Below are positions 33,436 to 45,609 of a DNA stretch of 64,000 nucleotides, in pieces. A program made the translations under genes and the position numbers. A model generated the notes under the pieces. The model had not been told where the DNA came from, ran no database searches, and saw nothing but the letters and a program-made list of their open reading frames with translations. Source of the DNA: Palaemon carinicauda (lineage: Eukaryota > Arthropoda > Malacostraca > Decapoda > Palaemonidae); the NCBI RefSeq assembly GCF_036898095.1, contig NC_090746.1, forward strand, positions 55,127,352 through 55,191,351. Direction: 5' to 3'. The first letter of the stretch is position 1; each line of letters begins with the position of its first letter.

Positions 33436-34261
33436 AAATCTATCTGGTTCAATCGTTCGAATATGCAACCCCAAACTGTAGCCTACAATAAGATCCCATT
33501 TTATGCAAAGAGGACCGATGATATAATATCGATCAAGAAAAAGTTGAAGACTTACATGTTTTCTGAGAGCTATGATAGAGTGGGCTTGACAATTTAAACA
33601 TACTTCACCATGTAGTTTTCTAAACAATAAGAAATTTATATTGCAAACCAATCAGGAGAGTCCTGTAAAGTAGTTAAAGAAACAAGCAACTCTAGTATTA
33701 CCTATGGCTAATCACAAGTGTTTACTGTCGCTTAAGTATGAGCATTCTAGGATTATGTACTATTGGACACATGAAATCCTGGCTCAAGTCTCTCTGAAGA
33801 GGTGCACCATGTCACACCATTACTGCGGGGCCAGTAACCAAACATTTTACTGTAGGGAAAGATGGCAGAGGTGGTGGGTGGGGCTACGCTCAGGAACTCG
33901 CCGCTAAGTGATACCCGAATTCAGTAATTTTCATTCGAAAGTAACTAACTGGCATCTCTTTCTTCCTTCACATTTCTTATGAGACTAGGTTCCCGTGACG
34001 AAGTATTTTGAAACTTCGCTCATTAATAGATACCGTACAGTTCATTAAGCATGATTTTAGAGATTTAATGCTATATATTTAAAAAAAGAAATAGCTAGAT
34101 CATTATGGAAAAAATTAACCCAATAATCTTCAATTACGATAAAAGTAAAAAATGAAAATTACTTAGTGAGTCTGACTTTTCAGCCACCATAGTAATGTAT
34201 TTAAAGTAAAGAACGTATCGGAGATGTAGTTGTGGGTGGAGTCAATAAAAAAGGTTAATTT
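33436..34261. other. non-coding flank; possible transposase fragment
   Basis: At 33703-33907 one + frame reads HKCLLSLKYEHSRIMYYWTH, then CTMSHHYC. This faintly recalls the N-terminal part of Merlin/ISXO2-like transposases, in which a Tyr-Trp segment precedes the first catalytic region. There are no catalytic residues and no terminal repeats, so I leave it unassigned. The rest shows nothing. Confidence 0.3.
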
Positions 34262-34442
34262 TTTCATTAAGACAGATTAGCACCGACTCGCAGGGGTGCC
34301 TTTGTAGCTCGGAAAAGTTTCCTGATAGCTGAGTGTTCGGAGGTATTCGGACAAAAATACTTCCAACCAATCAGCTATTAGGAAAATGTCCGAGCTAAAA
34401 GGGCACCCCTACGAGTCTGCAAATCTGCCTCACTGAGAAAAA
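34262..34442. mobile_element. MITE-like palindrome, 180 bp
   Basis: Arms of about 70 bp pair: AGGGGTGCC-TTTGTAGCTCGG and CCTGATAGCTGA on the left (34292-34345) against the complement on the right (34365-34430). The centre is about 25 bp. The ends carry CAGATT and GACTCG blocks. No coding capacity. Confidence 0.75.
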
Positions 34443-34743
34443 ATGACCACAGACATCAACTGGCACTGTGGTAGTGTCGCGGTGACACTCACAGTCTCAA
34501 AAAGTACGTCTACTTTCGGTCATCTATCAGACATGATTGGAGCTACCCAAAACTATAATGGTAGTTGAGCGATATTTCACCAGTTTTTCAAAAATTACGA
34601 CATAATCAATCGACGAAACAACTGTGTATATATGTCCAAAACAATATAATGAAGGAGAAAGATTAAAAAACCATCCTCGGAGATGGGAGACCCTGCTACA
34701 CAACCGCAGACGGAAACGAAGAGTTAACTAATTTTCATAACTC

Positions 34744-34797
34744 TTTGATGAAGAGTTCAAGTTTTTTGGACCAAAAAAACTTGAACTCTTCATCAAA
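34744..34797. repeat. near-perfect 54-bp palindrome
   Basis: TTTGATGAAGAGTTCAAG on the left pairs with CTTGAACTCTTCATCAAA on the right through a T6-GG-A-CC-A7 centre. It could form a long hairpin with almost no loop. Confidence 0.9.
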
Positions 34798-34954
34798 TTA
34801 CCATATTTTAATGATGAAACAAATATATCAAAATCAAAATAAATGAAATCCTGAGTAAATACCTACCACAAATTAAACCGAATATACTATTCTATAATTA
34901 CTCCAAAATAAAAAGTTTTGTTTATCATAAAGAAAAGCTGCAAAAGACCTTTGA

Positions 34955-35260
34955 ATTAATGGTTGCATACTTGTTTAACTATCCAAACTGCCAATTAGCT
35001 TATATTGGCTCCACGATAAAATGCATTTTTCACGCTACCAAGATCACAAGGGAATTAGCAGTCGAACTGGCAGAGCCTTGTCCAAACCTTTACAATCCAG
35101 CATACGAGACCATTGCGACATGGATTGTAAGTGTTCGTTCTCTTTGGACAACTTTTCAATAATATACAGAGGTTCATATGAAAATGAAATAAGAATAGCA
35201 GAGTCAATTTTTGTAAAATCTAAAAAGGTACAACTTAAGAAATTTCTAGTTTTCCTTTGA
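34955..35260 (+). pseudogene. Penelope-like retroelement, GIY-YIG endonuclease fragment
   Basis: The + strand reads YLFNYPNCQLAYIGSTIK (from about 34967), then after a frameshift near 35021 DHKGISSRTGRALSKPLQSS and SIRDHCD. Near 35180 comes NEIRIAESIFVKSKKVQL. This is the C-terminal nuclease of Penelope-like elements: a CP-x-C-like pair, YIGST, an H-x-G-x-S-x-RTG block, an IR-x-H block and an ESIFIKK-type terminal helix. The reverse transcriptase that should precede it is absent, so this is a truncated and frameshifted copy. Confidence 0.75.
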
Positions 35261-35573
35261 AAATTGCCTAATTATGCCTTTTCCCATTCTAAGTTAGATT
35301 TTAGTTTACAATATTTATGTACAGCTTGCTCTTTATTGTTTTACTTTCTTTTACCCAGAAACATGATTATGAACACAGAGATGTTTGAAACGTCGTTATT
35401 TGTTGGTGATGGAAATAAATTTAAGAATGTTTGGCGTTGTCGTAATTCTCCAGTTCCTTATTTAACTGAGTTTCCCTTCCACCCGCTCAGTGTCGGATAA
35501 TAATAATCAATATTATATTTCAGCTACAATCATCCTCATTTCTTTTAACATGACGGTATCATCGCAAAACACT

Positions 35574-35574
<1 letters not shown>
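35261..35574. other. nothing recognised
   Basis: Short unbroken frames without similarity. May include the decayed Penelope 3' end. Confidence 0.4.

Positions 35575-35642
<68 letters not shown>
35575..35642. repeat. (CT)n microsatellite
   Basis: Uninterrupted CT for about 66 bp. Confidence 0.95.
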
Positions 35643-35644
<2 letters not shown>

Positions 35645-38513
35645 CGCTATTAAAGATTGTAGTTTCTTACGTTACATATATAAATAAATAAAATCACTTG
35701 TATAATCAAGATCTTATTACGTTTAATTTACCTTTAGTACAACAACTGTGGAGAATTTTTTGATGTTATGTTCTGAGTGGGAACTTAGTCCGGGAAAGTC
35801 TCCTTATAACAGTTACATAAAGTTCAACAGGGGAGGATATGAGCACTTACTCTCGGGGCACAAACACCCTGCTAATACTTTACTGTCACAATTCACTAAC
35901 CATCACTCTTTAAATACAAAAGGGGGAAATTTTTACTGTCCAGAGGCCGAAGAACTCCACACGTAGAACTATCAATAATTTATGGCCTACTCTAGCTTTG
36001 TCAGGTCTATAGTCATCTCATTCTCAGGCTCTGTTCCGGCTCCGTCCCAGCTACCCCAATGAAATGCTGGACAGTTATTTTACGTTAATGTAATTAAGAC
36101 AAAATCCAAAATGGGAGCAGTGATGTAAAGTAGTTAAAAAGTTTAAAGATAAGGATCTTTACCTTCGAAGCAAATATATTAATGCAAAGTACCTCGCTGT
36201 TACCACCTATAGACTTACTTAGGTTTTCTCTTTAAATATTGGGTACTTTGTACCGTGATCAACTATTCATTTCACACATTAAAATAAATGAGGGAGCAAA
36301 AATACTAAGGAGGTTTAATTAACCTAATATTGATTTATTCACAAATTTACATCAAAGAAACGGACATCTTAACAAAGACAAAATAGAATCATAAAATGCA
36401 ATTCAAAATGATGAAAATTAGTTAGTTAGACGCGTGGTATACAATAATTAAAAATCAAAATGGGGTCGGACACGTGGCCCATGTGACACAGAGACTGTGT
36501 TAGTCTCAAAGGGCAAAAAATTGTATAGAAAAAAATATATACACACAATCCCACCGCACACAGTCCGAATAGTGTAATTAGCCAGGTTCCCTATCAAGTT
36601 AAAATTAGTCTAAGCTAAGAAAAAAATGGGGGAAAACTAAATGGCCATTGATGTAGTACCTGCACTCCTTTGAGATTAGTCCTATGCCCGTGGTGGCTGT
36701 TGACCTGGTTGTCGCACTAATTGGCACGTTGCCCTCTTGCCTGGCTCACCCCAAGAATTCTCACTGTGGCTGCAACTAGGTACATCAGGGTCCTCTTCTT
36801 CTCAATCTCTCCGACCGGCAGCAACCTTTTGTGAGTCGAGTTTTGGGAGAGAGAGTGCGGGGGGTGAGCCAGAAGTGCACGGGTTCAATGCCCAGGCAGG
36901 TCAGCAGGCTAGGGCAGCTTCTCGTAGAATGGGGCTCGACACTAAGGTCGAGGAGATCACCTGGCTTCACCTTTCCAGACAGGTGAGGAGCTTGATGCGC
37001 ACGGTAATCCATTGGGGTTGCCATATCGGGACTTCAGGACAGGGCAATATATTGTTGCAAGGAGTGCAGAGGAGGCAGGATTTTGTACTAAATACTTAGA
37101 GAAATCTTGCTGCTCTAAGGGAGTTTATATATACAATAATCCTACCTATTCTGGCTTGCTAAAAATAATATTTAAAATGATTGATTAGCAATGGACTGGT
37201 GCGATGGGCATACATCTTAAAATTAACAAACCTTAATTGGTATTGAGAAATATAAGATGCATTAATTCAGCAGTATTGGAATTTATATAGAATGTGCAGT
37301 TTAGGAATTTAATCTCGACCCATGTAGTTTAAGGAAAGAACCAACATAAGCCGGGGTTACGACTAAGGCCATCTGTTGTGTGTATCTACGCTGTGACGTC
37401 ACGAGCATGGCGTGCGCCACTGTCAACAAGTTTAGGTTAGTCCTCCCCATGTTTCGTTAAAGAAAACTAGATGTAGGAGAGAATTTTAAGGGGTAGCTAT
37501 AGTATTAGTAGAAGAGAGCTAAAAATACGATTAAAAGAAGAAGAGTGAAGAAAATTCTTCACAAACAACAACAACAACAATAATAATAATAATTATAATA
37601 ATAATAATAGTAATAATAATAATAATAGTAATAATAATCACTGAAAAATAGCAGCAGAAGAGAAACGCCTACTATCCTCTGCAACAGCTTAACCAGTGCT
37701 ACGCAGGGGGGTGGGGTGTCGTCAGAAGTGAGGTATAAACTTATTAAGCGTTCTACAGGTTTAGCAGTGCACGCTGTTTGGAAATCACCTCGAACCGGTT
37801 ATTCTGCCGCATGGTTATCTCCCTCAGCCTGTGAAGGGCCTTGTTGAGATACATTGATTTCTAAACCGCATGGTTTCAAACCTCTCGTGTTGTATGAGAC
37901 TTGAACTTCGTGCTTCTGATTATATAATTATTATCAAGCTTATAGGCACAGAAAGTAAATTATGGAGGATGTATACTACACGTTGACTGGAGAAAATGAA
38001 ATAATCACGTTTTATGACCAGATAGAAATCCTTTGTAAGTTGAAGCTTTGATGCAAATATATATTGCTGCTATTTGACGTATAGCCATGCCCTAGTTTGT
38101 TATAAAGCAAAGACTCCCGAGCCATATGATGATGATGATGAAGATTGTTATTATTATCTATATATTAATATGATAGCCTTTGTTATTTATTTCGTGTTAC
38201 GCTTTAAAGAAAACTGAAATAATTGGTACACTTACAAATTCACGCTTTAAAGAAAACAAATAATTTCATGGTATACTCTTACAAATTCACATTGAACTTT
38301 GATTACTTAACCAAAGCACATTTTATAAATTTTTCCCAATTTTGTCTTTAGCACCTGATTTTTTTTTTTTAAATATTAGACACAAAATTGAGTTCTATCA
38401 ATTTCCATAACCTAGATTATGAAATTAATCTCGGGACATTTTATTCAGACATGCATATCTTCTGGAACAAGATAATAGGATTGACAATATAATTTCGTGT
38501 AATTTACTACTAC

Positions 38514-38562
<49 letters not shown>

Positions 38563-39713
38563 GGAGATACGTTGCTATTGTAGAATCTGCTCATTATAGC
38601 CGTGGGTGAATATGTCTGACCTGATTATAGACTCGTTCGTAAAGTAAAAGTAAATAATAGAGGCAGAATTATTATAGTTATATTTTTAATAGCGAAGATA
38701 ACACCTCGCTTATTTACTTATCTAATTACCATTACTTCTCCATGAATAAACCCCTCGAGACTAGACGTATATAGGTAGCGTTGACTATAACCTAAGCTAT
38801 TTTTACACAAAAAAGCGTAAGCAAAATTAAATATCTGAATTCATATACCAAATGCATTAAGTTGTTACCAATAGACTCTAGGGCTAAGCTTATTTTTTTC
38901 CCTATTGACGTCCTCTCTCCCACTCTCCAGACAGATAGTTCCAAGTGTATCTCACGGAGTCATGGTGTACTGCTAGGCTAACGTATTTAATTTTTCTTCT
39001 GAAGTATTATTTTAGTACATTTTTTTAACGATCTAATAATTTTCAATTATAAAATTTTATATAACAATGGATGAACGTTGTCTCATACATACACATGTTT
39101 ACGAGGTGAAATATAAGTTTTAATGCTAAGTGGCAACTTAAAGAACAACGCTATTCCGATGTAGAAATAGAAAATAAAAAAAAGTATCGCCAGTTTTGCT
39201 GCATAATGCACATACGTTTCAATATTATAAAATCTTGTAAATATAAGTTAGATTAGGGTTCATGAACTTGGATCCGAGATGCCGATGCAGCAAAATGCCT
39301 CGAACACTAGTGAGAAAAAGATATATAAATGTTCTTAGACGGAAAAGTATATAATCATAAATATAGAAAAAGACCCATTTTCAATATCAGAAATTTAAGT
39401 AAAAAAAATAAGTCTTGAAAATGCTTCATACGAGTATCATAATTTAAAAAAAATCTTTTATATTTTTTTTATCTAATTCGTTTTTTTTTTCATTCCTTCC
39501 TATGCGGCAGCGACAAAAAAATGTGTATTATGTAGTTGCTATGATTATATGTCCCTTCTGGCAAATCACATGACTTGCAAGTCACAGGTGAACCTTCATT
39601 TTTTTTCTTTTTAGAAGACAGTTTACATATTTAAAAAAAAAAAATGTAAGAATTTCCATGCCTGCAGGGAGTTCGCCAACTTGGCAATAACTTTTATTAT
39701 TATTATTATTATT

Positions 39714-39752
<39 letters not shown>

Positions 39753-39754
39753 AC
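35643..39754. other. 4.1 kb without recognised gene; several microsatellites
   Basis: Contains (AAT)n at 37568-37640, (ATT)n at 38503-38563 and (ATT)n-(GTT)n at 39692-39752. A GC-richer patch at 36660-37060 has an open frame of 120 codons (36737-37099), but it is Ser/Gln/Arg-rich and unlike any family I know. It also holds GGGTTCAATGCCC, similar to a tRNA B box but without a matching A box. The patch at 37380-37440 (GTGACGTCACGAGC) contains a CRE-like palindrome. No supported gene. Confidence 0.4.
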
Positions 39755-39975
39755 GAGCTAAGCTACAATCTTAGTTGGAAACGCAGGATGCTGTTAGCCC
39801 AAGGGGTCCAACGGAAAAATAGCCCAGTGAGAAAAGGTAACAAGGAAATATACAAAGTACAAAAAAAAGCAATGAACAATTAAAATAGAATATTTTAAAA
39901 ACAGTAACAACAGTAAAACATCTTTCATATATAAACTATAAAGAAACTTAGGTAAACCGTATAAATTAGATATAA
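39755..39975 (-). mobile_element. LINE-A 3' tail fragment, copy 3
   Basis: Matches 20312-20470 (AACAATTAAAATAGAATATTTTAAAAACAGTAACA and CATCTTTCATATATAAA-type blocks). It extends outward through GGATGCTGTTAGCCCAAGGG to a GTT microsatellite. Only the 3' non-coding tail is present. Confidence 0.6.
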
Positions 39976-40401
39976 AATAACAATACTACAACCTACAATT
40001 CATATTTCACCTTCGTCATATTTTCCTTTTGAGGCTAAAATCCTATAAACAAAGAGGCCAGAACGTGCTGGAGTTTCTGTCATTGTTCAAGCTTATAACA
40101 TAAGGCCCACCGTCTACTAAAAGTTATGCACTCACATGAAACGTGTAGTTGCTCAATAGTGTAACAATTCTTTTTTTTGAAAAACAACATACGGTGAGGA
40201 TCAGGTTACTCTAGTGTGAAAACTCGCAGTTCGTAAACACTACTACTGTATTTTTGGTTCTCTGTATAGATGTTACCCAACTAGGGCTATAGCTTAGATT
40301 ATGATGATGATGATAATAATAATAATGATAATAATAATTAATAAAAATGATAATAATAATTATAGTTTTTCAGTCTACTCGATAACTCGGATAATTTTTT
40401 A

Positions 40402-40594
40402 TGCCACTAATTGAGCAAAAGTCATTCATGGTTGGGAAGTCAAATTCAAGATAAGTCTAAGTTGAGTATATAATACAAAGTTCACATTTTTGGTAAAAAG
40501 AAACACTATAAACTGTATTAAATACTCAACTTAGACTTATCTTCAATTTGACTTCCCAACCTTGAAGAATGACTCTTGCTCAATTACTGGCAGA
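40402..40594. mobile_element. MITE-like hairpin, about 190 bp
   Basis: Arms: TTGAGCAAAAGTCATTC then GGTTGGGAAGTCAAATT and AGATAAGTCTAAGTTGAGTA on the left; the complement runs from 40523 to 40592. The central spacer is about 65 bp. Arm identity is high with a few indels. No coding capacity. Confidence 0.8.
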
Positions 40595-40703
40595 ACGCAG
40601 TAATACAGAAATGGTTATCCGAGCCATAGAGAAGATAGACTGCAAAGTGAATCCTACTGAGGCAGCCATTTTTTCAACCAAACATGATTTAAAGAGGTTC
40701 TAC

Positions 40704-40754
40704 CACAATAATAATAATAATAATAATAATGATGATGATGATGATGATGATGAC
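40704..40754. repeat. (AAT)n-(GAT)n microsatellite
   Basis: Trinucleotide run changing from AAT to GAT. Confidence 0.9.
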
Positions 40755-41038
40755 GTCTCCCTCCTCCTTCCCAGTTTTTTTCCTGCCAGCCCTCTGGGAG
40801 TCAAATTTAACTCATTGGACTGGTTCATTTACTTTTCATAATGATAATGGTGATGATAATTATAGTGAAGCTTACTCAGTGTGTTTGCTGTATTCTATAG
40901 CAGTTCGGGAAACCTTCTATGGTTAGGCGCTGGTGATAAGTTATGCTCTCAAAGTTCTGTGCTGGATAAGCTTTCAAAAAAATTTTAACCTTCAATTATG
41001 GTAAATCATCGGCTGTATGAATAGTGATAACACACAAA

Positions 41039-41072
41039 TATCTATATCTATATCTATCTATCTATCTATCTA

Positions 41073-41132
<60 letters not shown>
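41039..41132. repeat. (TATC)n-(TA)n-(CA)n compound microsatellite
   Basis: TATC units pass into about 58 bp of TA and then into ACACATACGCATACACA-like sequence. Confidence 0.9.
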
Positions 41133-41134
<2 letters not shown>

Positions 41135-41289
41135 CGCATACACACATACATTACATACATACAGCAACAGATGCAGCCACCAAGTGTTTCCTTTCAAATG
41201 TGTAGTGTTGTTCAAATAGTGGTGATATATTTTTGTGGTTTAATGTGAAAGAAGTGAAGGGAATTTGTGAGTACAGACTGTTTATATTG

Positions 41290-41299
41290 TATTTTTTTT

Positions 41300-41335
<36 letters not shown>
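41290..41335. repeat. poly(T) tract
   Basis: About 30 consecutive T at 41305-41334. It could be the tail of a minus-strand retrocopy, but I see no coding sequence next to it. Confidence 0.8.
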
Positions 41336-41976
41336 TGACTGGCCCTGTGTGATTTGGTTAGAAAGTGAAGTGCATTAGTTTTTCTTAACCGTTCTGTAAC
41401 CATTCTGTAAGAGTAACAGTTACGTATATGTAAGTGTAATTGTTATTTACTATAGTGTTAAAGTGTCGACTTTTTTCATTAATTGTCAAAATTGAATATT
41501 TTCAATTTCTAGTGAAACAAGTGATTGTATTCTTGGTGTCATTTTGTCTTAAGTCTAAGGTCTAGTTCAGATTTAAATTTCGAGTGATTTATTTTAGGTA
41601 TTTTTTATTATTTTTATTTCGATCACCAATAATTATTTCAGTGCCTTGCTTGTATCCCTGACTAAGAACCGAAGTGAGAGGTTTATTTTAGAATAGTTCC
41701 CATTAAAAGTAAAGTAATCTTCCAGTTTTGTTTTGAGAGTAAAGTAAAGAGACCTTTAGATATTCAGTGTTCATATATATATTAAAGTCTGGTTGTTGCG
41801 TATATTCTCAAAGCTCACAGGTATTTTCTTGTGTATCAGATTTATGTTAAAATAAAACAAGTGAGTTTTGGAGCTTGGGAGTTTACGTAATTCGCTAGTC
41901 GTAATAATATACATACATACATACATACATACTGTATAGGCTATATATGTATTTGTATATATATGCATATGTATAT

Positions 41977-41979
41977 ATA

Positions 41980-42055
<76 letters not shown>
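41977..42055. repeat. (TA)n-(TG)n compound microsatellite
   Basis: TA run followed by a TG run of about 32 bp. Confidence 0.95.
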
Positions 42056-42056
<1 letters not shown>

Positions 42057-42239
42057 GTAGAATCGCGAAAAGTAAAATTTTTCTAGATCTAAGGAAGGAA
42101 AGTGAAAAATATTTTAAGAAAGAAAATAAACACTTCTGTAATACGAAAAAATATGACGAGTTTAGTTTAACAATACAAAACGGCTACTCCTAGCTGCATG
42201 ATGAAATGGAAGCAAGTAAAAAAGAAGTGAACAGTAATT

Positions 42240-43480
42240 TAACAAAATTTGTATTTAAATCAACAGAAGAAATAGGTGGAAAAGTTCTTGACCAAGAGCA
42301 AGGAAAACAGAAAAAATAACTAACCAAGACAGATAGAAATGAGGGTAAAATCCAAGAGAGACGAAATAGAAATAGCAGAACTATCTAAATGATAATCTAG
42401 AATCCCAAGTCATTCATAAACACAGTTAGACCAAAATTGGGAAAACCTAAAGAAAGGAAGAAACATCAAATTGATGAAAAAAGACTAAGAACCAGGCGTC
42501 AACAGATATTGCCTTTAAAGGATGAAAATGGGAATGTCAACAAAAGATATGGAGTGATAAGAATTACAGAATTCTATACAATGCTATACAATAGTGATAT
42601 ATGAAATAACTTTGTCAATAGAAAGAAGTAACTGTAGGATAAGTAAAGAAAGCATTAAAAGGTACGAACAGAGGCAAAGCAGCAGGAAATGATGGCTTAA
42701 CAATTCATTTAATAGATGAAGGAGATTTCGTAAAAGCAAAACTTTCTGAACTGTACACAAAATGTCTGCAGGACTGCTCTATACCTACTGCTTAGAAAAA
42801 CTTTATCATTATGCTAATTCACAAATAGGAGACACAAAAGACCTGAAAAACTACCGCCCAATAAGTTTACTCTGTAATATATGAAATATTTGCAAAGATC
42901 ATATTAGATCGAATAGAAAGACGGCTAGACTTTAATCAACCAGGAGAGAAGGCAGGCTTTAAAAGTGGTTATTCAACAACTGATCATATCTGTGTAATTA
43001 ACCAGCTAATGGAAAAATCAACAGGGGGGGGGGGGGTTACAAAACACTATTTTATGGCATTTATAGTCTCTGATAAAGCGTTTGATTCTGTCAAAATGTC
43101 AGTAGTAATAAGAGGCATTCTAAAACGAGGATATCCATGCAGGAAGTACAGCGATCCTAAAACTATAAAGATACAGTAGTGAGAAAATTCTTATTGAGGA
43201 AGGAGTGAGACAGGGAGACACCATCTCATAAATTATTCAGTGTTTCTAGAAGTTTTTAAGAATTTAGATTGGGAAAATGTAGGAATAGAAATTAATTGGG
43301 AAAAGTTTAATAACTCAAGATTTGCAGAAAACATAGTTCTATTTAGTGAATTATGGTAGGAATGGCAATAGATGGTAGAAGCTTTGAATAGAGAAAGCAG
43401 AAATGTTGGACTGAAAATGAATATAAATAAAACTAAGATAATATTCAATGAAAATGCAGTCAACAATTAGTGGTTATGGA
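42240..43480 (+). pseudogene. RTE-type LINE reverse transcriptase, decayed
   Basis: Reading across frames on the + strand gives the RTE polymerase in order. GKAAGNDGLTIHLIDEGD is near 42670, LIHK-GDTKDLKNYRPISLL near 42815, QPGEKAGFKSGYSTTDHI near 42930 and AFIVSDKAFDSVKMS near 43060. VRQGDTIS follows near 43205, RFAENIVLFSE near 43318 and LKMNINKTKIIFNEN near 43410. The usual YADD is degraded to FAEN, losing both catalytic Asp residues, and there are several stops, frameshifts and a 15-base G run (43025-43039). The endonuclease domain upstream is not recognisable. A 3' tail of the same clade lies at 45610-45955, but the two are separated by unrelated repeats. Confidence 0.8.
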
Positions 43481-43489
43481 CGAACCTCT

Positions 43490-43600
43490 GAGAGATTGTT
43501 AAAGGATATACAGTTAGCTTCCCGTTAACACGAGTTAATTTTTTTTTTTTGGAGATCTATTCTGTTAACACGAAATGTCGGATGTTAAGCTAGTTGAATT

Positions 43601-43635
<35 letters not shown>

Positions 43636-43640
43636 TAATA
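43490..43640. mobile_element. Tigger-like terminal fragment and (GA)n
   Basis: GATATACAGTTAGCTTCCCG has the TA-CAGT start of pogo/Tigger ends, followed by TTAACACGAGTTAA and a T-rich block, as in the end at 60392. A GA run closes it at 43603-43633. No transposase. Confidence 0.35.
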
Positions 43641-43865
43641 AGAATCTATTTAAGCTTATAAACAAAGATTTTGTAGTTTTTGATGTAGTACCAAAAAAGT
43701 AATTTAATCTTACGAATAAATGTACATCCATACTTTTAAATGTAGATGTTTTCAGTACATCGGGGCTCTTTATTTGTGAAGGTGGTTTGCTCTAAGATAG
43801 TATAAAATAGAAAGATTTTGTAAGGTTGAATAACAAATTAAGTTATAAAATTATATTGCGATAGT

Positions 43866-44265
43866 ATAAAATAAACTTAATTGTTACATTTACCAATATT
43901 TATATTCAATATCTTTGATTACATCGCGTATGAAGAAGGCTGTGGATCGTCAACTGATTCATTGTTGTTCGATAAGCATTTCAATAAGAAACTGGTCGAG
44001 AGTTTGTTGAAGTTTTTTTTTTTTTTCAAGGATTACGTGATAGGGAGCAAAATCATATCAACAAAACTCTGTTAACTATATGCGAGTATAATGGTAATAC
44101 CGGCGGGACCTTGAAAACAGCTGACAACAAAACCAAATTAAATACAATCTGTAATTGCTGTAGTTTAAATATATCTTGAATTGTTAATAGGAAAGTACAA
44201 AACTTATTAAACAAAGTTCAGATACCTTCGAAAACCAGGATTATTTTAGACATGTTTCCGTTCAT
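43866..44265. repeat. dispersed repeat family B, copy 2
   Basis: Same family as 28265-28680, in the same orientation, with about the same length and many indels. Confidence 0.6.
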
Positions 44266-44455
44266 ATACGTTATGTTGTCAGCTAAAACTATAGATCAGC
44301 TAACGAAATCGAATGACGTCTTAATCCCTGCCTACGATGGAACATATATTTAAGGAAAGTAAAAGTTTATAGTGTATGTAGTATTTAGCTGACACGTTCT
44401 AAAAAAGACAAAGATTTCTTTTAAACATGTTCTATGTGAGTATCGCAAGGCAGCT

Positions 44456-44518
<63 letters not shown>
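44456..44518. repeat. (GA)n microsatellite, left
   Basis: About 60 bp of GA. Confidence 0.95.
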
Positions 44519-44519
<1 letters not shown>

Positions 44520-44549
44520 TACTGTATTCACATAATAACTAATAATGAT

Positions 44550-45174
44550 AGCTTTAAACTAAATGTATGAAAACCATGTAAAATTACTTGCAAATAAATA
44601 AGCATGGCATTAAAAGGAAAAATGTGTTACGATCGGTTATTTATCGAAATGAAGAAAATAAATCTGTAATGTGTTTGATATGCACAGTAGCCTCGTGCGT
44701 CCGTACATACCAGAAGCTACTGTTCATTTTTTTTTAACTTGAATATGTACTAATTGATATAGAATTAATTGTAGTTAAATAATTATTAGACTAAAAGGAA
44801 GAATATGTTACGATCTTTTAGTTCATTGCCGAAATGAAAGAAAAATAAACCGTTAATGTGTATGATATGCATTTGTTGTAGCATTGTGTGTTTGTACATA
44901 CGACGCAGTACAGTTCATTGTGAATTTTAACTTAAATATGTACTTTTTTATATAATGGAAGAGTAAATGGAAGAGTATGTTACGATCTGTTATTTATTTA
45001 CTAAAATGAAAGAAAATTTAAATCGCTAATTTGTTTGATATGCTGATGTATACATCGTAGTATTGTGCGTTCGTACATACATTAGTTTTGTTTAGTGTGT
45101 TTTTTAACTTGAAAAATGTACTTACTGATATAGAATTAATTGTAAATAAATAATCATGATATTAAAGGGAAAAA

Positions 45175-45176
<2 letters not shown>
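44550..45176. repeat. about 180-bp tandem repeat, three and a half copies
   Basis: The block ATGTTACGATC(T/G)(G/T)TTATTTA recurs at about 44624, 44807 and 44978. Each is followed by a GAAATGAA(A)GAAAAT box, a TTTGATATGC box, a GTACATAC box and a TTTTTAACTTGAA box. It is flanked by GA microsatellites on both sides. No coding. Confidence 0.8.

Positions 45177-45245
<69 letters not shown>
45177..45245. repeat. (GA)n microsatellite, right
   Basis: About 66 bp of GA. Confidence 0.95.
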
Positions 45246-45247
<2 letters not shown>

Positions 45248-45609
45248 GGGGACGGGAGCGAGGCAGGTGACAGTCAGTGATGGCGAGAGTGATGCGTCAT
45301 AGTGTGAATTTACATGGGTAATAACTTATATTACCATAAAATAAATACAAGTAGAGTAAGAATGTGTATTTTTATTGTTTCTGTGACCTTCAAATTGTCT
45401 CTTCAGGAAATTAAACCAAAAATAAAAGAAGGATAATCATGTGATGGAGAGTTTTTGGTAAACAAAATGAAATTATAAAATGTAAAATGCCACGTTCTCT
45501 AAAAAGAAAAGATTAATTGATGGTCTTACCAGTATTAATTTATAGGCCTACATCAAAATCTTGGAGCCTTTTTAAAGCCTTAGAACACAACTACTGTAGT
45601 TACAACTCA
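45246..45609. other. nothing recognised
   Basis: AT-rich, no coding signal. Confidence 0.4.

Noticed and set aside
29066..33597. Many open frames of 60-260 codons on both strands inside the 48-bp array
   Set aside because: They follow passively from a stop-free unit whose length is a multiple of three, change frame at single-base indels and have no consistent start; treated as a minisatellite, not genes.
33703..33907. Merlin-type transposase
   Set aside because: Only a short, weak resemblance without catalytic residues or terminal repeats; left as a note.
36875..36900. tRNA B-box-like GGGTTCAATGCCC
   Set aside because: No matching A box at the right distance and no cloverleaf could be drawn.
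36737..37099. 120-codon open frame
   Set aside because: Low-complexity composition, no family resemblance, no supporting splice or promoter context.
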